Positions 1 through 5,922 of a stretch of 7,026 nucleotides of DNA are shown piece after piece. The DNA comes from Bacilli bacterium. Its GTDB lineage: Bacteria; Bacillota_I; Bacilli_A; RFN20; CAG-826. Positions within the stretch are counted from its first letter, which is position 1; the number at the start of each line of letters is the position of its first letter. The stretch covers positions 1 to 7,026 of the forward strand of contig JAFZVO010000085.1 of assembly GCA_017617775.1 (NCBI GenBank), read 5' to 3'. The notes under the pieces are model-generated. The model saw only the letters and a list, made by a program, of their open reading frames with translations, did no database searches and was not told the DNA's origin. The translations under genes and the position numbers were made by a program.

Positions 1-1049
1 CCACCGACATTATGATGGCTCTTGATGAGGTTACCATTAATCTGCCCTGATTCAATGACATCTGGATAGATCGTCCCCTGCGCGAGGTAGAAATCCCCTC
101 CTAATTCTTTGGCTTTATCCGCGAAGACATCGATAAATGTATTACCGACGATATGTCTCTTCTTCTCTGGTTCAGTCACTCCTTTTAATTTTGTGAGGAA
201 TTGTTCACTGGCATCGACATAATGGAAATTGAGATGCATCTTACGATATGATTCACAGACTTGCTCTGGTTCATTCTTTCTCATCAACCCATGATTGATA
301 TAAACGCAGATGAGTTGATCGCCGATAGCTTTTGATAATAATACTGCAGCCACAGAAGAATCCACACCACCAGAGAGAGCTAATATCACTCTATCGTTCT
401 TAATCTTCTCTTTGAGATTAGCGATCGCTGTTTGAATGTAGTCATTCATCGACCAGTCACCTTTCGCATGGCAGACTTGATCTAAGAACTTACGGATGAT
501 CTCTTTACCATTCTCGGTGTGTTCCACTTCGGGATGGAACTGTAGACCATAGAAGCTATGTTCTTCATCAAAGATACCCGCGGTCGCGCAGTGTTCTGTC
601 TCCGCGCATATTTTAAAAGAGTCAGGAATCTTCTTGACGAAATCCCCATGGCTCATCCAAGTAATGCCTTTTGCAGGTAATGTGTTAAATAATTGACAGT
701 GATTATGGAATGTCGTTAATGCTTTCCCATATTCTCGAGATAAATCATCTTGAGCGGGGACCACTTCTCCACCGAGGAGATGGACCATTAACTGCATTCC
801 ATAACAAATGCCTAATACAGGTATTCCCATTTCGAATAATCTTTTATCAATGGTCGGCGCGTTCTCCCCATATACGGAAGAAGGACCACCAGAAAGAACG
901 ATACCGATCGGTTTCTTCGCGATGATATCTTCAAAAGGAGTTCTCCATGATAAAACCTCACAGTACACATTGCATTCCCTAATTTTGCGGGCGATGACTT
1001 CCGCGTACTGCGCGCCAAAATCGATGATCAAGACTATTTGATTATTCAT
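1..1049 (-). CDS. guaA: GMP synthase (glutamine-hydrolysing), C-terminal part cut by window edge
   Basis: GMP synthase converts XMP, ATP and glutamine to GMP in the cytosol, the last step of guanine nucleotide synthesis. Reading the minus strand from the ATG at 1049-1047 gives 349 codons with no stop before the edge. The N-terminal class I glutamine amidotransferase domain (about 1-190) shows DFGAQY (10-15), SGGPSSVY (53-60), the nucleophile loop GICYGMQ with Cys82, SHGD (133-136) and QFHPEV with His172 and Glu174. The ATP-pyrophosphatase domain follows with the P-loop LSGGVDSS (Ser226-Ser232), then [21 protein letters not shown] and [13 protein letters not shown], ending at KSHHNVGG. The XMP-binding dimerisation domain (about 160 further residues) lies outside the window. 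The start overlaps the end of pyrG by 8 bases and has a GGAG site 7 bases upstream. Identity is secure. The protein is intact as far as it can be read. Confidence 0.98.
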   Translation of the reverse strand, partial: MNNQIVLIIDFGAQYAEVIARKIRECNVYCEVLSWRTPFEDIIAKKPIGIVLSGGPSSVYGENAPTIDKRLFEMGIPVLGICYGMQLMVHLLGGEVVPAQDDLSREYGKALTTFHNHCQLFNTLPAKGITWMSHGDFVKKIPDSFKICAETEHCATAGIFDEEHSFYGLQFHPEVEHTENGKEIIRKFLDQVCHAKGDWSMNDYIQTAIANLKEKIKNDRVILALSGGVDSSVAAVLLSKAIGDQLICVYINHGLMRKNEPEQVCESYRKMHLNFHYVDASEQFLTKLKGVTEPEKKRHIVGNTFIDVFADKAKELGGDFYLAQGTIYPDVIESGQINGNLIKSHHNVG

Positions 1050-2640
1050 TTTTATTCTCCAAAGAATATTTGATTAAACCTAAGAACAATGGATGTGGTT
1101 TATCAGGACGAGATTTGAATTCAGGATGGAATTGACAGGCAATAAAGTAAGGATTTGCGGGAATTTCCACGATTTCGACGAGTTTTTTATTCACATAGAC
1201 ACCGCTTAAGACCATGCCGTTATCAATATATTCTTTCTCATAATCATTATTGAATTCATAACGATGACGATGTCTCTCGTTGATCGATCTGTTCTTATAG
1301 ACACGGTGCGCTAAAGTATCTTCTTGAATGCGGCATGGATAAGAACCAAGACGCATCGTCGCGCCTTTTTTAGTAATGCCTCTCTGTTCTGGGCATAAGT
1401 CGATAACAGGATGAGTAGTGTCAGGATTGAATTCGCTGGAATTCGCATCTTCATATCCTAAAACATTTCTCGCGAATTCAATGACGCTGACCTGCATTCC
1501 TAAACAGATGCCTAACATCGGGACTTTATTGATACGCGCATAGCGAGCGGTTTCAATCATCCCTTCAATACCGCGATTACCAAATCCACCAGGGATGATA
1601 ATGCCGTCGATATCCTTAAATGTTTCTTCCGCATTTTCTCTCGTCACTTTCTCCGAATCGATCCAGCTGATTTCACAGACCGCATCTAAATCGCTTGCCG
1701 CATGGAAAAGGGCTTCTTCAACAGAGAGATAAGCATCATGAAGCGCGACATATTTGCCAACAAGAGCAATACGAACATGCTTATGAGCGTTTTTAATCTT
1801 ATTCACTAAGCCTTTCCAACCATTCATCTTAAGTGGACGTTCTTCAAGTTGAAGTTTCTTGAGGACTTCACTGGAGAAGTTTTGTTTCTCTAATAATAGA
1901 GGTACTTCATAGATCGAAGAGGCTGTGGTATTTTCAATGACCGCGGACGTTTCGACATTGCAGAACATCGCGATCTTTTCTTTAATCTCTTTATTTAATG
2001 GTTGGTTACTACGACACACTAAAAAGTCGGGTTGGATACCAAGGGATTGTAATTCCTTAACTGAATGCTGTACTGGTTTAGTTTTGAGTTCACCACTACC
2101 AGGAATCTCCACGACGAGAGGAACATGGATATAAACAACATTGTTTCTCCCTTTTTCGCGACTCACTTGACGAATCGCTTCTAAGAATGGTTGAGATTCA
2201 ATATCGCCAACCGTTCCCCCGATTTCTACAATGGAGATATCTAAGCCTTTCTTCTCCTGCACATAGATGCATCTTTTAATCTCATCGATGACATGAGGAA
2301 CGATCTGGACAGTCTTGCCGAGATAGCCACCCTCTCTTTCTTTGTTAAGGACGTTATAATATATCTTTCCACTGGAAACGGAGTTTGAATGGTCGAGAGC
2401 TTCATCCGTGAATCTCTCATAATGACCTAAGTCGAGGTCAGTTTCCGCCCCATCATCGGTGACGAAAACCTCACCATGTTGATACGGAGACATCGTCCCC
2501 GGGTCAACATTGAGATAAGGGTCAAACTTTTGGTTCTGCACTTTGTAACCCCTTTGTTTAAGGAGTCGAGCTAGTGAGGCCGCGCAGATTCCTTTGCCTA
2601 ATCCTGATACAACTCCGCCAGTGATGAAGATATATTTCAT
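1042..2640 (-). CDS. pyrG: CTP synthase
   Basis: CTP synthase aminates UTP to CTP using ATP and glutamine, the committed step to cytidine nucleotides; GTP activates its glutaminase half. The 532 residues match the usual family length. The N-terminal synthetase domain (1-270) opens with [14 protein letters not shown] (P-loop Gly13-Ile18), then [20 protein letters not shown] (38-57), [16 protein letters not shown] (62-77) and [12 protein letters not shown] (138-149). After a linker near 270-290 comes the class I glutamine amidotransferase domain with GGFGNRG (351-357), the nucleophile loop LGICLGMQ with Cys379, and QFHPEF with His505 and Glu507. All catalytic residues I can judge are present. 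It lies 7 bases after the cofE-like gene, preceded by AGGTGAG, and its TAA stop overlaps the guaA start. No separate leader or attenuator precedes it, so the CTP-sensing attenuation known for some Gram-positive pyrG genes is not evident here. Confidence 0.99.
   Translation of the reverse strand: MKYIFITGGVVSGLGKGICAASLARLLKQRGYKVQNQKFDPYLNVDPGTMSPYQHGEVFVTDDGAETDLDLGHYERFTDEALDHSNSVSSGKIYYNVLNKEREGGYLGKTVQIVPHVIDEIKRCIYVQEKKGLDISIVEIGGTVGDIESQPFLEAIRQVSREKGRNNVVYIHVPLVVEIPGSGELKTKPVQHSVKELQSLGIQPDFLVCRSNQPLNKEIKEKIAMFCNVETSAVIENTTASSIYEVPLLLEKQNFSSEVLKKLQLEERPLKMNGWKGLVNKIKNAHKHVRIALVGKYVALHDAYLSVEEALFHAASDLDAVCEISWIDSEKVTRENAEETFKDIDGIIIPGGFGNRGIEGMIETARYARINKVPMLGICLGMQVSVIEFARNVLGYEDANSSEFNPDTTHPVIDLCPEQRGITKKGATMRLGSYPCRIQEDTLAHRVYKNRSINERHRHRYEFNNDYEKEYIDNGMVLSGVYVNKKLVEIVEIPANPYFIACQFHPEFKSRPDKPHPLFLGLIKYSLENKNE
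1057..1060 (-). promoter_or_regulatory. Ribosome binding site of guaA, inside pyrG
   Basis: On the minus strand GGAG lies 7 bases before the guaA ATG, within the last codons of pyrG. It fixes the guaA start at 1049 and supports reinitiation or coupled translation, because the guaA start codon and the pyrG stop codon share ATGAATAA. Confidence 0.75.
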
Positions 2641-2647
2641 AACTCAC

Positions 2648-3847
2648 CTATTTTGTAGAATAGTTATCGAAATAACCTTGGATATAGACGACTGGAGTGC
2701 CTTTATCGCCACTACCAGAGGTCAAGTCGCATAAGGAACCGATCAAGTCAGTCAAGCGACGTGGAGTGGTTCCTTCAGAGGCCATCTTACCCACTAAGCT
2801 ACCATCTTTCTTGACGATTTCTTTAACGATTGCTTCCTTCAAAGCTTCACCAGATAATGTTCCAAAGTCATTATCCGCGAGATATTTAATCTTTAATTCA
2901 TTTGTTGTGCCTTCTAACCCTTTGGTATAGAAAGGAGAAACCACTGGATCAGCAAATTCCCAAATGCCACCCATTGGATCTTTGAAACCACCATCACCAT
3001 AAATCATCACTTCGAGATGTTTACCAGTGGCTTTTTCTAATTCACTTTGAATCGCATCGACGATGCCTTGGGCATCACGTGGGAATAATTTGACTTTATC
3101 TTCAGTAGCTTTATTGGATCCTAAAAGACCGTATTTCTCATTGAATCCACTGCCATCGACGGAAGAAGTCATGATTTCATCTAAACCTAAGACGACTTTC
3201 GCACCAGCATCCTTAAGGACTCTCTTGGTTCTTGGGAGAGTGTGGATATCCGCGGCAATCACTTTGTCTGTGTAACGCAAGACATAAGATGGATTGTTCG
3301 CGAAGACGATTTCCGCTTCCGCTCCACAACCTTCGATGAGATTCTTGTAGTAGTCGACATAGTCAACACCCGTGAATGTGTGAGTGCGGTAACCGAATAA
3401 ACGACGATATTCTTCTAAAGAGAGAACATCTTTGTATGGGTCTAAGCCTTTGGCTTCCACCTCATCTAAATCGATTAAGGCATTACCGACTTCATCAGAT
3501 GGGTAAGAGAGAAGTAAGACGACTTTCTTCACACCTTTCGCAATACCTCTTAAACAGATCGCAAATCTATTTCTACTCAAGATTGGAAAGACGACACCAA
3601 CCGTCTCTCCACCAGTTTTCTTTTTCACATCTTTCGCGATATCTTCGACGCTAGCATAATTTCCTTGGGCTCTCGCGACGACCGCTTCTGTAATACACAC
3701 GATATCACGGTCATGGAATTTAAAACCCCATTCCTCATCTTTACTAGCCTCCAGCACAGAGTCTGTAACGATTTTCACGATATCATCTTTTTCTCTAATA
3801 ATTGGGCAACGAATACCTCTTGATACTGTTCCGACTAAACGTGCCAT
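2648..3847 (-). CDS. Long-form coenzyme F420-0:L-glutamate ligase (CofE) family protein, substrate unknown
   Basis: This 399-residue protein resembles the CofE/FbiB N-domain family (F420 ligase), GTP-dependent enzymes that add gamma-linked glutamate to F420-0. The N-terminal part SRGIRCPIIREKDDIVKIV (9-27) followed by HDRDIVCITEAVVARAQG (45-62) aligns by eye with the CofE opening (a short proline segment, GDD, then DGDVLVV...SKAEGR). SVDGSGFN (229-236) and YGDGGFKDP (283-291) sit where CofE has its GID-SN and DTNGR metal/nucleotide motifs, with Asp231 and Asp285 as candidate ligands. The end, TDLIGSLCDLTSGSGDKGTPVVYIQGY (366-392), matches the CofE C-terminus (DxxAxxAxLxMG-DGIPVVxVRG). About 110 extra residues lie between the two halves, so it is much longer than archaeal CofE (about 250). 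No signal peptide or membrane segment is seen. It heads the operon with pyrG and guaA and has a strong AAGGAGG site 8 bases before the ATG. F420 synthesis is not expected in a low-GC Bacillota, so the real substrate is unknown. Family assignment is fairly sure; function is not. Confidence 0.82.
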   Translation of the reverse strand: MARLVGTVSRGIRCPIIREKDDIVKIVTDSVLEASKDEEWGFKFHDRDIVCITEAVVARAQGNYASVEDIAKDVKKKTGGETVGVVFPILSRNRFAICLRGIAKGVKKVVLLLSYPSDEVGNALIDLDEVEAKGLDPYKDVLSLEEYRRLFGYRTHTFTGVDYVDYYKNLIEGCGAEAEIVFANNPSYVLRYTDKVIAADIHTLPRTKRVLKDAGAKVVLGLDEIMTSSVDGSGFNEKYGLLGSNKATEDKVKLFPRDAQGIVDAIQSELEKATGKHLEVMIYGDGGFKDPMGGIWEFADPVVSPFYTKGLEGTTNELKIKYLADNDFGTLSGEALKEAIVKEIVKKDGSLVGKMASEGTTPRRLTDLIGSLCDLTSGSGDKGTPVVYIQGYFDNYSTK

Positions 3848-3881
3848 ATTCTTATCCTCCTTATAAAAATAACACGTGAAG

Positions 3882-3910
3882 ATATTAGCATGTTGTTTAA
3901 CTATACAAAA
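3882..3910 (-). promoter_or_regulatory. Candidate extended -10 promoter of the cofE-like/pyrG/guaA operon
   Basis: Reading the minus strand, TGC-TAATAT (3890-3882) is an extended -10 element. The hexamer 17 bases upstream is TTTTGT (3910-3905), a poor -35, as is common at activator-dependent promoters. Transcription would start near 3875, leaving a leader of about 28 bases that holds the AAGGAGG site at 3862-3856. An alternative -10 is the TATAAT at 3927-3922, which lacks a convincing -35. Confidence 0.5.
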
Positions 3911-3921
3911 ATACTTATAAT
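3893..3921 (+). promoter_or_regulatory. Promoter of the lysR-type gene
   Basis: TTGTTT (3893-3898) and a perfect TATAAT (3916-3921) are separated by 17 bases. Transcription would start near 3928, so the LysR box at 3933-3949 would fall just downstream of the start, a position that fits autorepression. Confidence 0.6.
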
Positions 3922-3932
3922 ATTATAGTTAT
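3911..3932. repeat. AT-rich palindrome with back-to-back -10 boxes
   Basis: The central 12 bases TATAATATTATA (3916-3927) form a perfect palindrome, so a TATAAT reads out on each strand. Three more flanking base pairs (ATA/TAT) match after two mismatches, giving 9 of 11 pairs over 22 bases. It may act as a second, weaker regulator site or simply reflect overlapping divergent promoters. Confidence 0.6.
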
Positions 3933-3949
3933 CATACAATTCTCGTATG
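3933..3949. promoter_or_regulatory. LysR-type operator, ATAC-N7-GTAT inverted repeat
   Basis: CATAC (3933-3937) and GTATG (3945-3949) are perfect inverted arms around 7 bases, containing ATAC-N7-GTAT and the T-N11-A core (T3935, A3947). This is the known consensus form of LysR-type boxes, for example those of BenM/CatM. Its centre at 3941 is about 66 bases upstream of the predicted operon start near 3875, the usual place for the recognition site of a LysR activator. The adjacent divergent regulator gene is the obvious candidate to bind it. Confidence 0.72.
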
Positions 3950-3962
3950 GAAAGGAGACTTT

Positions 3963-4844
3963 ATGGACCTCAAGACACTGAAGTACTTTGTTGTTGTCGC
4001 GGAGGAGCTCAATATTACCAAAGCAAGTAAGATCCTCGCGATGAGTCAACCACCGCTTTCCAATCAAATCAAAAACCTCGAAAATGAACTAGGCACAACG
4101 TTATTTATCCGCAACAAAAAAGGCCTCGAATTAACAGAGGAAGGACGATACTTATATCAGAAAGCCAAAGATATCTTAGCCTTATCCGATAAGACGGTTA
4201 ACGATATCTATTTGATGAATCAAGGATTAAGCGGCAATATCTCCATCGGTTTGGTAGAAGGTATGGCTCCTGATATCGCTTCAGAATGGATTGCCGGATT
4301 CCATAAGAAAAACCCAAAAGTGAGTTTTAGAATCCTAGATGGTAACAGCGATGATCTCATCGAAAAGATGCGTGCGGGTTTAATCTCTCTCGCCGTCATC
4401 ACCTCTCCTTATGATGAAATACTATTGAATAGTTTTAAAGTCGGCGAAGAAAAGATGGTCGCCTTATTTAGTCAAAATCATCCGTTAGCGAAACACCCAT
4501 CTAAAAGCATCCACATCTCCGAACTCGCGAATGAGAATATCATCGTCCCAAGCCGTAAAGTCCATGTCGACGCGATCCGTCGTTGGTTCAAGAAATCAAA
4601 TATCGATCCGAACATCATCTGCGAAATGGATAACTATCTGGACGCTGCCGCTCTCGCCGGTCGTGATGTCGGAGTGAGCATCTTCCCAAAAACCGAATAT
4701 GTTCTCAATAATTCCATCGTCTCAAAAGAGCTCGAAGGAAACGAAAAGAAAGTCGATTATCTCTTCGTCTGGAGAAAAGGACATCAGCTCTCCACATTAG
4801 AAGAACAATTCATCGACTACGTCAAAAATCTCTACAAAAACTAG
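3963..4844 (+). CDS. LysR-family transcriptional regulator
   Basis: A typical-length (293 residues) LysR-type regulator. The N-terminal winged helix-turn-helix spans about 1-62, with NITKASKILAMSQPPLSNQI (17-36) as the helix-turn-helix and LGTTLFIRNKKGLELTEEG (43-61) as the wing. A linker helix (62-88) leads to the periplasmic-binding-like effector domain from GNISIGLVEG (91-100) to the end, with two lobes. The effector cannot be told from sequence. The start is supported by AAAGGAG 5 bases upstream (3951-3957). The gene is divergent from the cofE-like/pyrG/guaA operon, across a 115-base region that carries a LysR box, so the operon is its likely target. LysR members often activate the divergent gene and repress themselves. 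The gene ends at a bidirectional terminator. The family is certain; the ligand and targets are inferred from position only. Confidence 0.96.
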   Translation: MDLKTLKYFVVVAEELNITKASKILAMSQPPLSNQIKNLENELGTTLFIRNKKGLELTEEGRYLYQKAKDILALSDKTVNDIYLMNQGLSGNISIGLVEGMAPDIASEWIAGFHKKNPKVSFRILDGNSDDLIEKMRAGLISLAVITSPYDEILLNSFKVGEEKMVALFSQNHPLAKHPSKSIHISELANENIIVPSRKVHVDAIRRWFKKSNIDPNIICEMDNYLDAAALAGRDVGVSIFPKTEYVLNNSIVSKELEGNEKKVDYLFVWRKGHQLSTLEEQFIDYVKNLYKN

Positions 4845-4851
4845 TAAAATC

Positions 4852-4882
4852 AATAAAAATCCCAGCAAATCGCTGGGTTTTT
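4852..4882. terminator. Bidirectional intrinsic terminator between convergent genes
   Basis: CCCAGC (4861-4866) and GCTGGG (4872-4877) form a 6-pair GC-rich stem with a 5-base loop. TTTTT follows on the plus strand and the run of A before it gives ATTTTTATT on the minus strand. It sits in the 41 bases between the end of the lysR-type gene and the end of the repeat-protein gene, and can serve both. Confidence 0.9.
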
Positions 4883-4885
4883 CAT

Positions 4886-5230
4886 TTATGCATATAACAA
4901 CGTGAGAAGGGCTAATAGTTCTTTATGGGTCATAAATCCATCGATTTCATATTCCCATAATCCACCCCATCTTCGTATCTTATTGCCGTTTACTTCAGCG
5001 ATATATTGACCGCCATATCGTCTAAGCAATCTACCATCAAATTGAAGGATGTATAGTCCTGAATACTCTTTGACTTTATCCCCGTCTAAAACATAGAGAT
5101 TGAGACCACCATATTTACGGAGATAATTACCAAATATCTCGTATTGCCATAACCCATGAGCGTATTCGCGGAATTTGCCGTCCACTACTTCGTAAAAATA
5201 TAATCCACCAAATCTTTTAATCTTTGCCAT
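4886..5230 (-). CDS. Small protein of six 16-residue Tyr-Gly-Gly/Asp-Gly repeats, function unknown
   Basis: I do not recognise a named family. The 114 residues consist of MA, six tandem repeats (residues 2-98) and a 16-residue tail. The repeat consensus is about xx-hydrophobic-R/K-R/E-Y-G-G-L-Y-h-Y-E-h-D-G; examples are RLLRRYGGQYIAEVNG and NKIRRWGGLWEYEIDG. Alternating hydrophobic/polar residues flanked by Gly-Gly and Asp/Asn-Gly suggest a string of beta hairpins, perhaps a small beta solenoid or barrel-like fold. The tail, with ELLALLTLLYA, is probably an amphipathic or hydrophobic helix. There is no signal peptide. I chose the ATG at 5230, which overlaps the TAA of the flavoprotein gene (TAATG) and follows GGAAAG, rather than the in-frame TTG at 5242, which would add four residues. 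It is last in a three-gene operon, so it may work with the flavoprotein or the membrane protein. That it is a real gene is likely; its role is open. Confidence 0.85.
   Translation of the reverse strand: MAKIKRFGGLYFYEVVDGKFREYAHGLWQYEIFGNYLRKYGGLNLYVLDGDKVKEYSGLYILQFDGRLLRRYGGQYIAEVNGNKIRRWGGLWEYEIDGFMTHKELLALLTLLYA
4937..5227 (-). repeat. Six tandem 48-base coding repeats (16 residues each)
   Basis: Units read on the minus strand: 5227-5177 (17 residues, one inserted Val), 5176-5129, 5128-5081, 5080-5033, 5032-4985 and 4984-4937. Protein periodicity is clear, while the DNA of the units has diverged, so these are old repeats kept by selection on the protein rather than a recent expansion. 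Unit 2 is out of register by one residue (YAHG in place of YGG). Confidence 0.9.
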
Positions 5231-5922
5231 TAGTCTTTCCAAGGTCGCTTATTACCTAGCCACCCTTTTCCTTTCCAATATTCTTGATCTTTTGGGTTCC
5301 AGTCATTCTTATGATACATTCTCATGATGAAGAACATAAACCTACCTTTCAATGTCGGAGTGACTTTGCCCTCTCTTCGTTTGATTTTCTTTGTAATAGC
5401 ATTCAGTTTCTTTTCGATCTTGTTTCTCTTCTTTTCACTGACGCCTTCCCAAGAAGTTGCCGCGACAGCCACACCGCACTGATAGATGCGAGAGATGCCC
5501 CAATAGAAGAGAGAATCCGCCATATCTTTGTTCGTGGATTTCATTCCCATACCAGCAGCAGTTGAGACCACCACTGCTTGTTTTTTAAACATCTTCTCAC
5601 TAGGACGGTGGGCCATCCAGCGATATCCATAATGGTCGAGAAGGTTTTTCATTCCCCCTGTCGCATGGAAAACATAAACTGGACTCGCAAAGATTAAGAC
5701 ATTAGCTTCATCAAGAGCCTGGGTAATTGGGCTTATTTTATAATATTGAGGACATTTATCCTCACCTTTGATAAAACATGTCGTGCAGCCTAAACAATAG
5801 TCAGAGAAATCACGTGGTAAAAAGATCTCGTTAATCTCCCCACCAAGTTTATCCGCTAAAGAACGCGCGATATGATAAGTAGAGCCTTTATGACTCTGCC
5901 CATAGACTAGGGTGATTTTCAT
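5230..5922 (-). CDS. Iron-sulfur-flavoprotein-like NAD(P)H-dependent FMN reductase
   Basis: A 230-residue flavodoxin-fold protein of the NADPH-dependent FMN reductase group. MKITLVYGQSHKGST (1-15) is the first beta strand and FMN-phosphate loop. A Cys cluster C43-x2-C46-x2-C49-x7-C57 follows; it matches the compact CX2CX2CX4-7C motif that holds the 4Fe-4S cluster in iron-sulfur flavoproteins (Isf). FASPVYVFHATGGMKNLLDH (78-97) is the typical second flavin-binding segment, and VVVSTAAGMGM (117-127) the third. Residues 160-185 form a Lys-rich helix, and the tail (about 206-230) is basic and Trp-rich (NDWNP, EYWKGKGW, KRPWKD). The likely role is electron transfer or reduction of a small substrate in the cytosol; partner and substrate are unknown. 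An AAAGGAG site 9 bases before the ATG supports the start at 5922. The gene begins 35 bases inside the membrane-protein gene and ends on the start of the repeat-protein gene. Confidence 0.88.
   Translation of the reverse strand: MKITLVYGQSHKGSTYHIARSLADKLGGEINEIFLPRDFSDYCLGCTTCFIKGEDKCPQYYKISPITQALDEANVLIFASPVYVFHATGGMKNLLDHYGYRWMAHRPSEKMFKKQAVVVSTAAGMGMKSTNKDMADSLFYWGISRIYQCGVAVAATSWEGVSEKKRNKIEKKLNAITKKIKRREGKVTPTLKGRFMFFIMRMYHKNDWNPKDQEYWKGKGWLGNKRPWKD
5235..5240 (-). promoter_or_regulatory. Ribosome binding site deciding the start of the repeat-protein gene
   Basis: GGAAAG lies 4 bases before the ATG at 5230-5228 on the minus strand, within the end of the flavoprotein gene. With the TAATG stop-start junction it favours this ATG over the upstream TTG and indicates coupled translation. 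Confidence 0.6.

Noticed and set aside
710..1041. Short open frames on both strands inside guaA
   Set aside because: They lie within the conserved amidotransferase domain of guaA in other frames, lack ribosome sites and show no family features.
1925..3654. Several plus-strand open frames of 69-92 codons opposite pyrG and the cofE-like gene
   Set aside because: Shadows of strongly conserved genes on the other strand, with low-complexity or implausible protein sequences.
3848..3962. Riboswitch or pyrG-type attenuator in the operon leader
   Set aside because: The predicted leader is only about 28 bases, with no room for a structured element, and pyrG is internal to the operon.
4937..5227. CRISPR-like or recent tandem DNA repeat
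   Set aside because: The periodicity is at protein level only; the DNA units have diverged and there are no spacer-repeat alternations.
5231..5242. TTG start at 5242 for the repeat-protein gene
   Set aside because: The ATG at 5230 has the TAATG junction and a GGAAAG site; the TTG start would put that site inside the coding region.
5284..5565. 93-codon plus-strand open frame opposite the flavoprotein gene
   Set aside because: Overlaps the conserved flavodoxin-fold coding frame, has no ribosome site and no recognisable features.
5888..5922. Frameshift at the 35-base overlap of the membrane-protein and flavoprotein genes
   Set aside because: The flavoprotein has a proper start with a strong ribosome site and a complete first strand, and the membrane protein ends in a normal polar tail, so overlap of two intact genes explains it.
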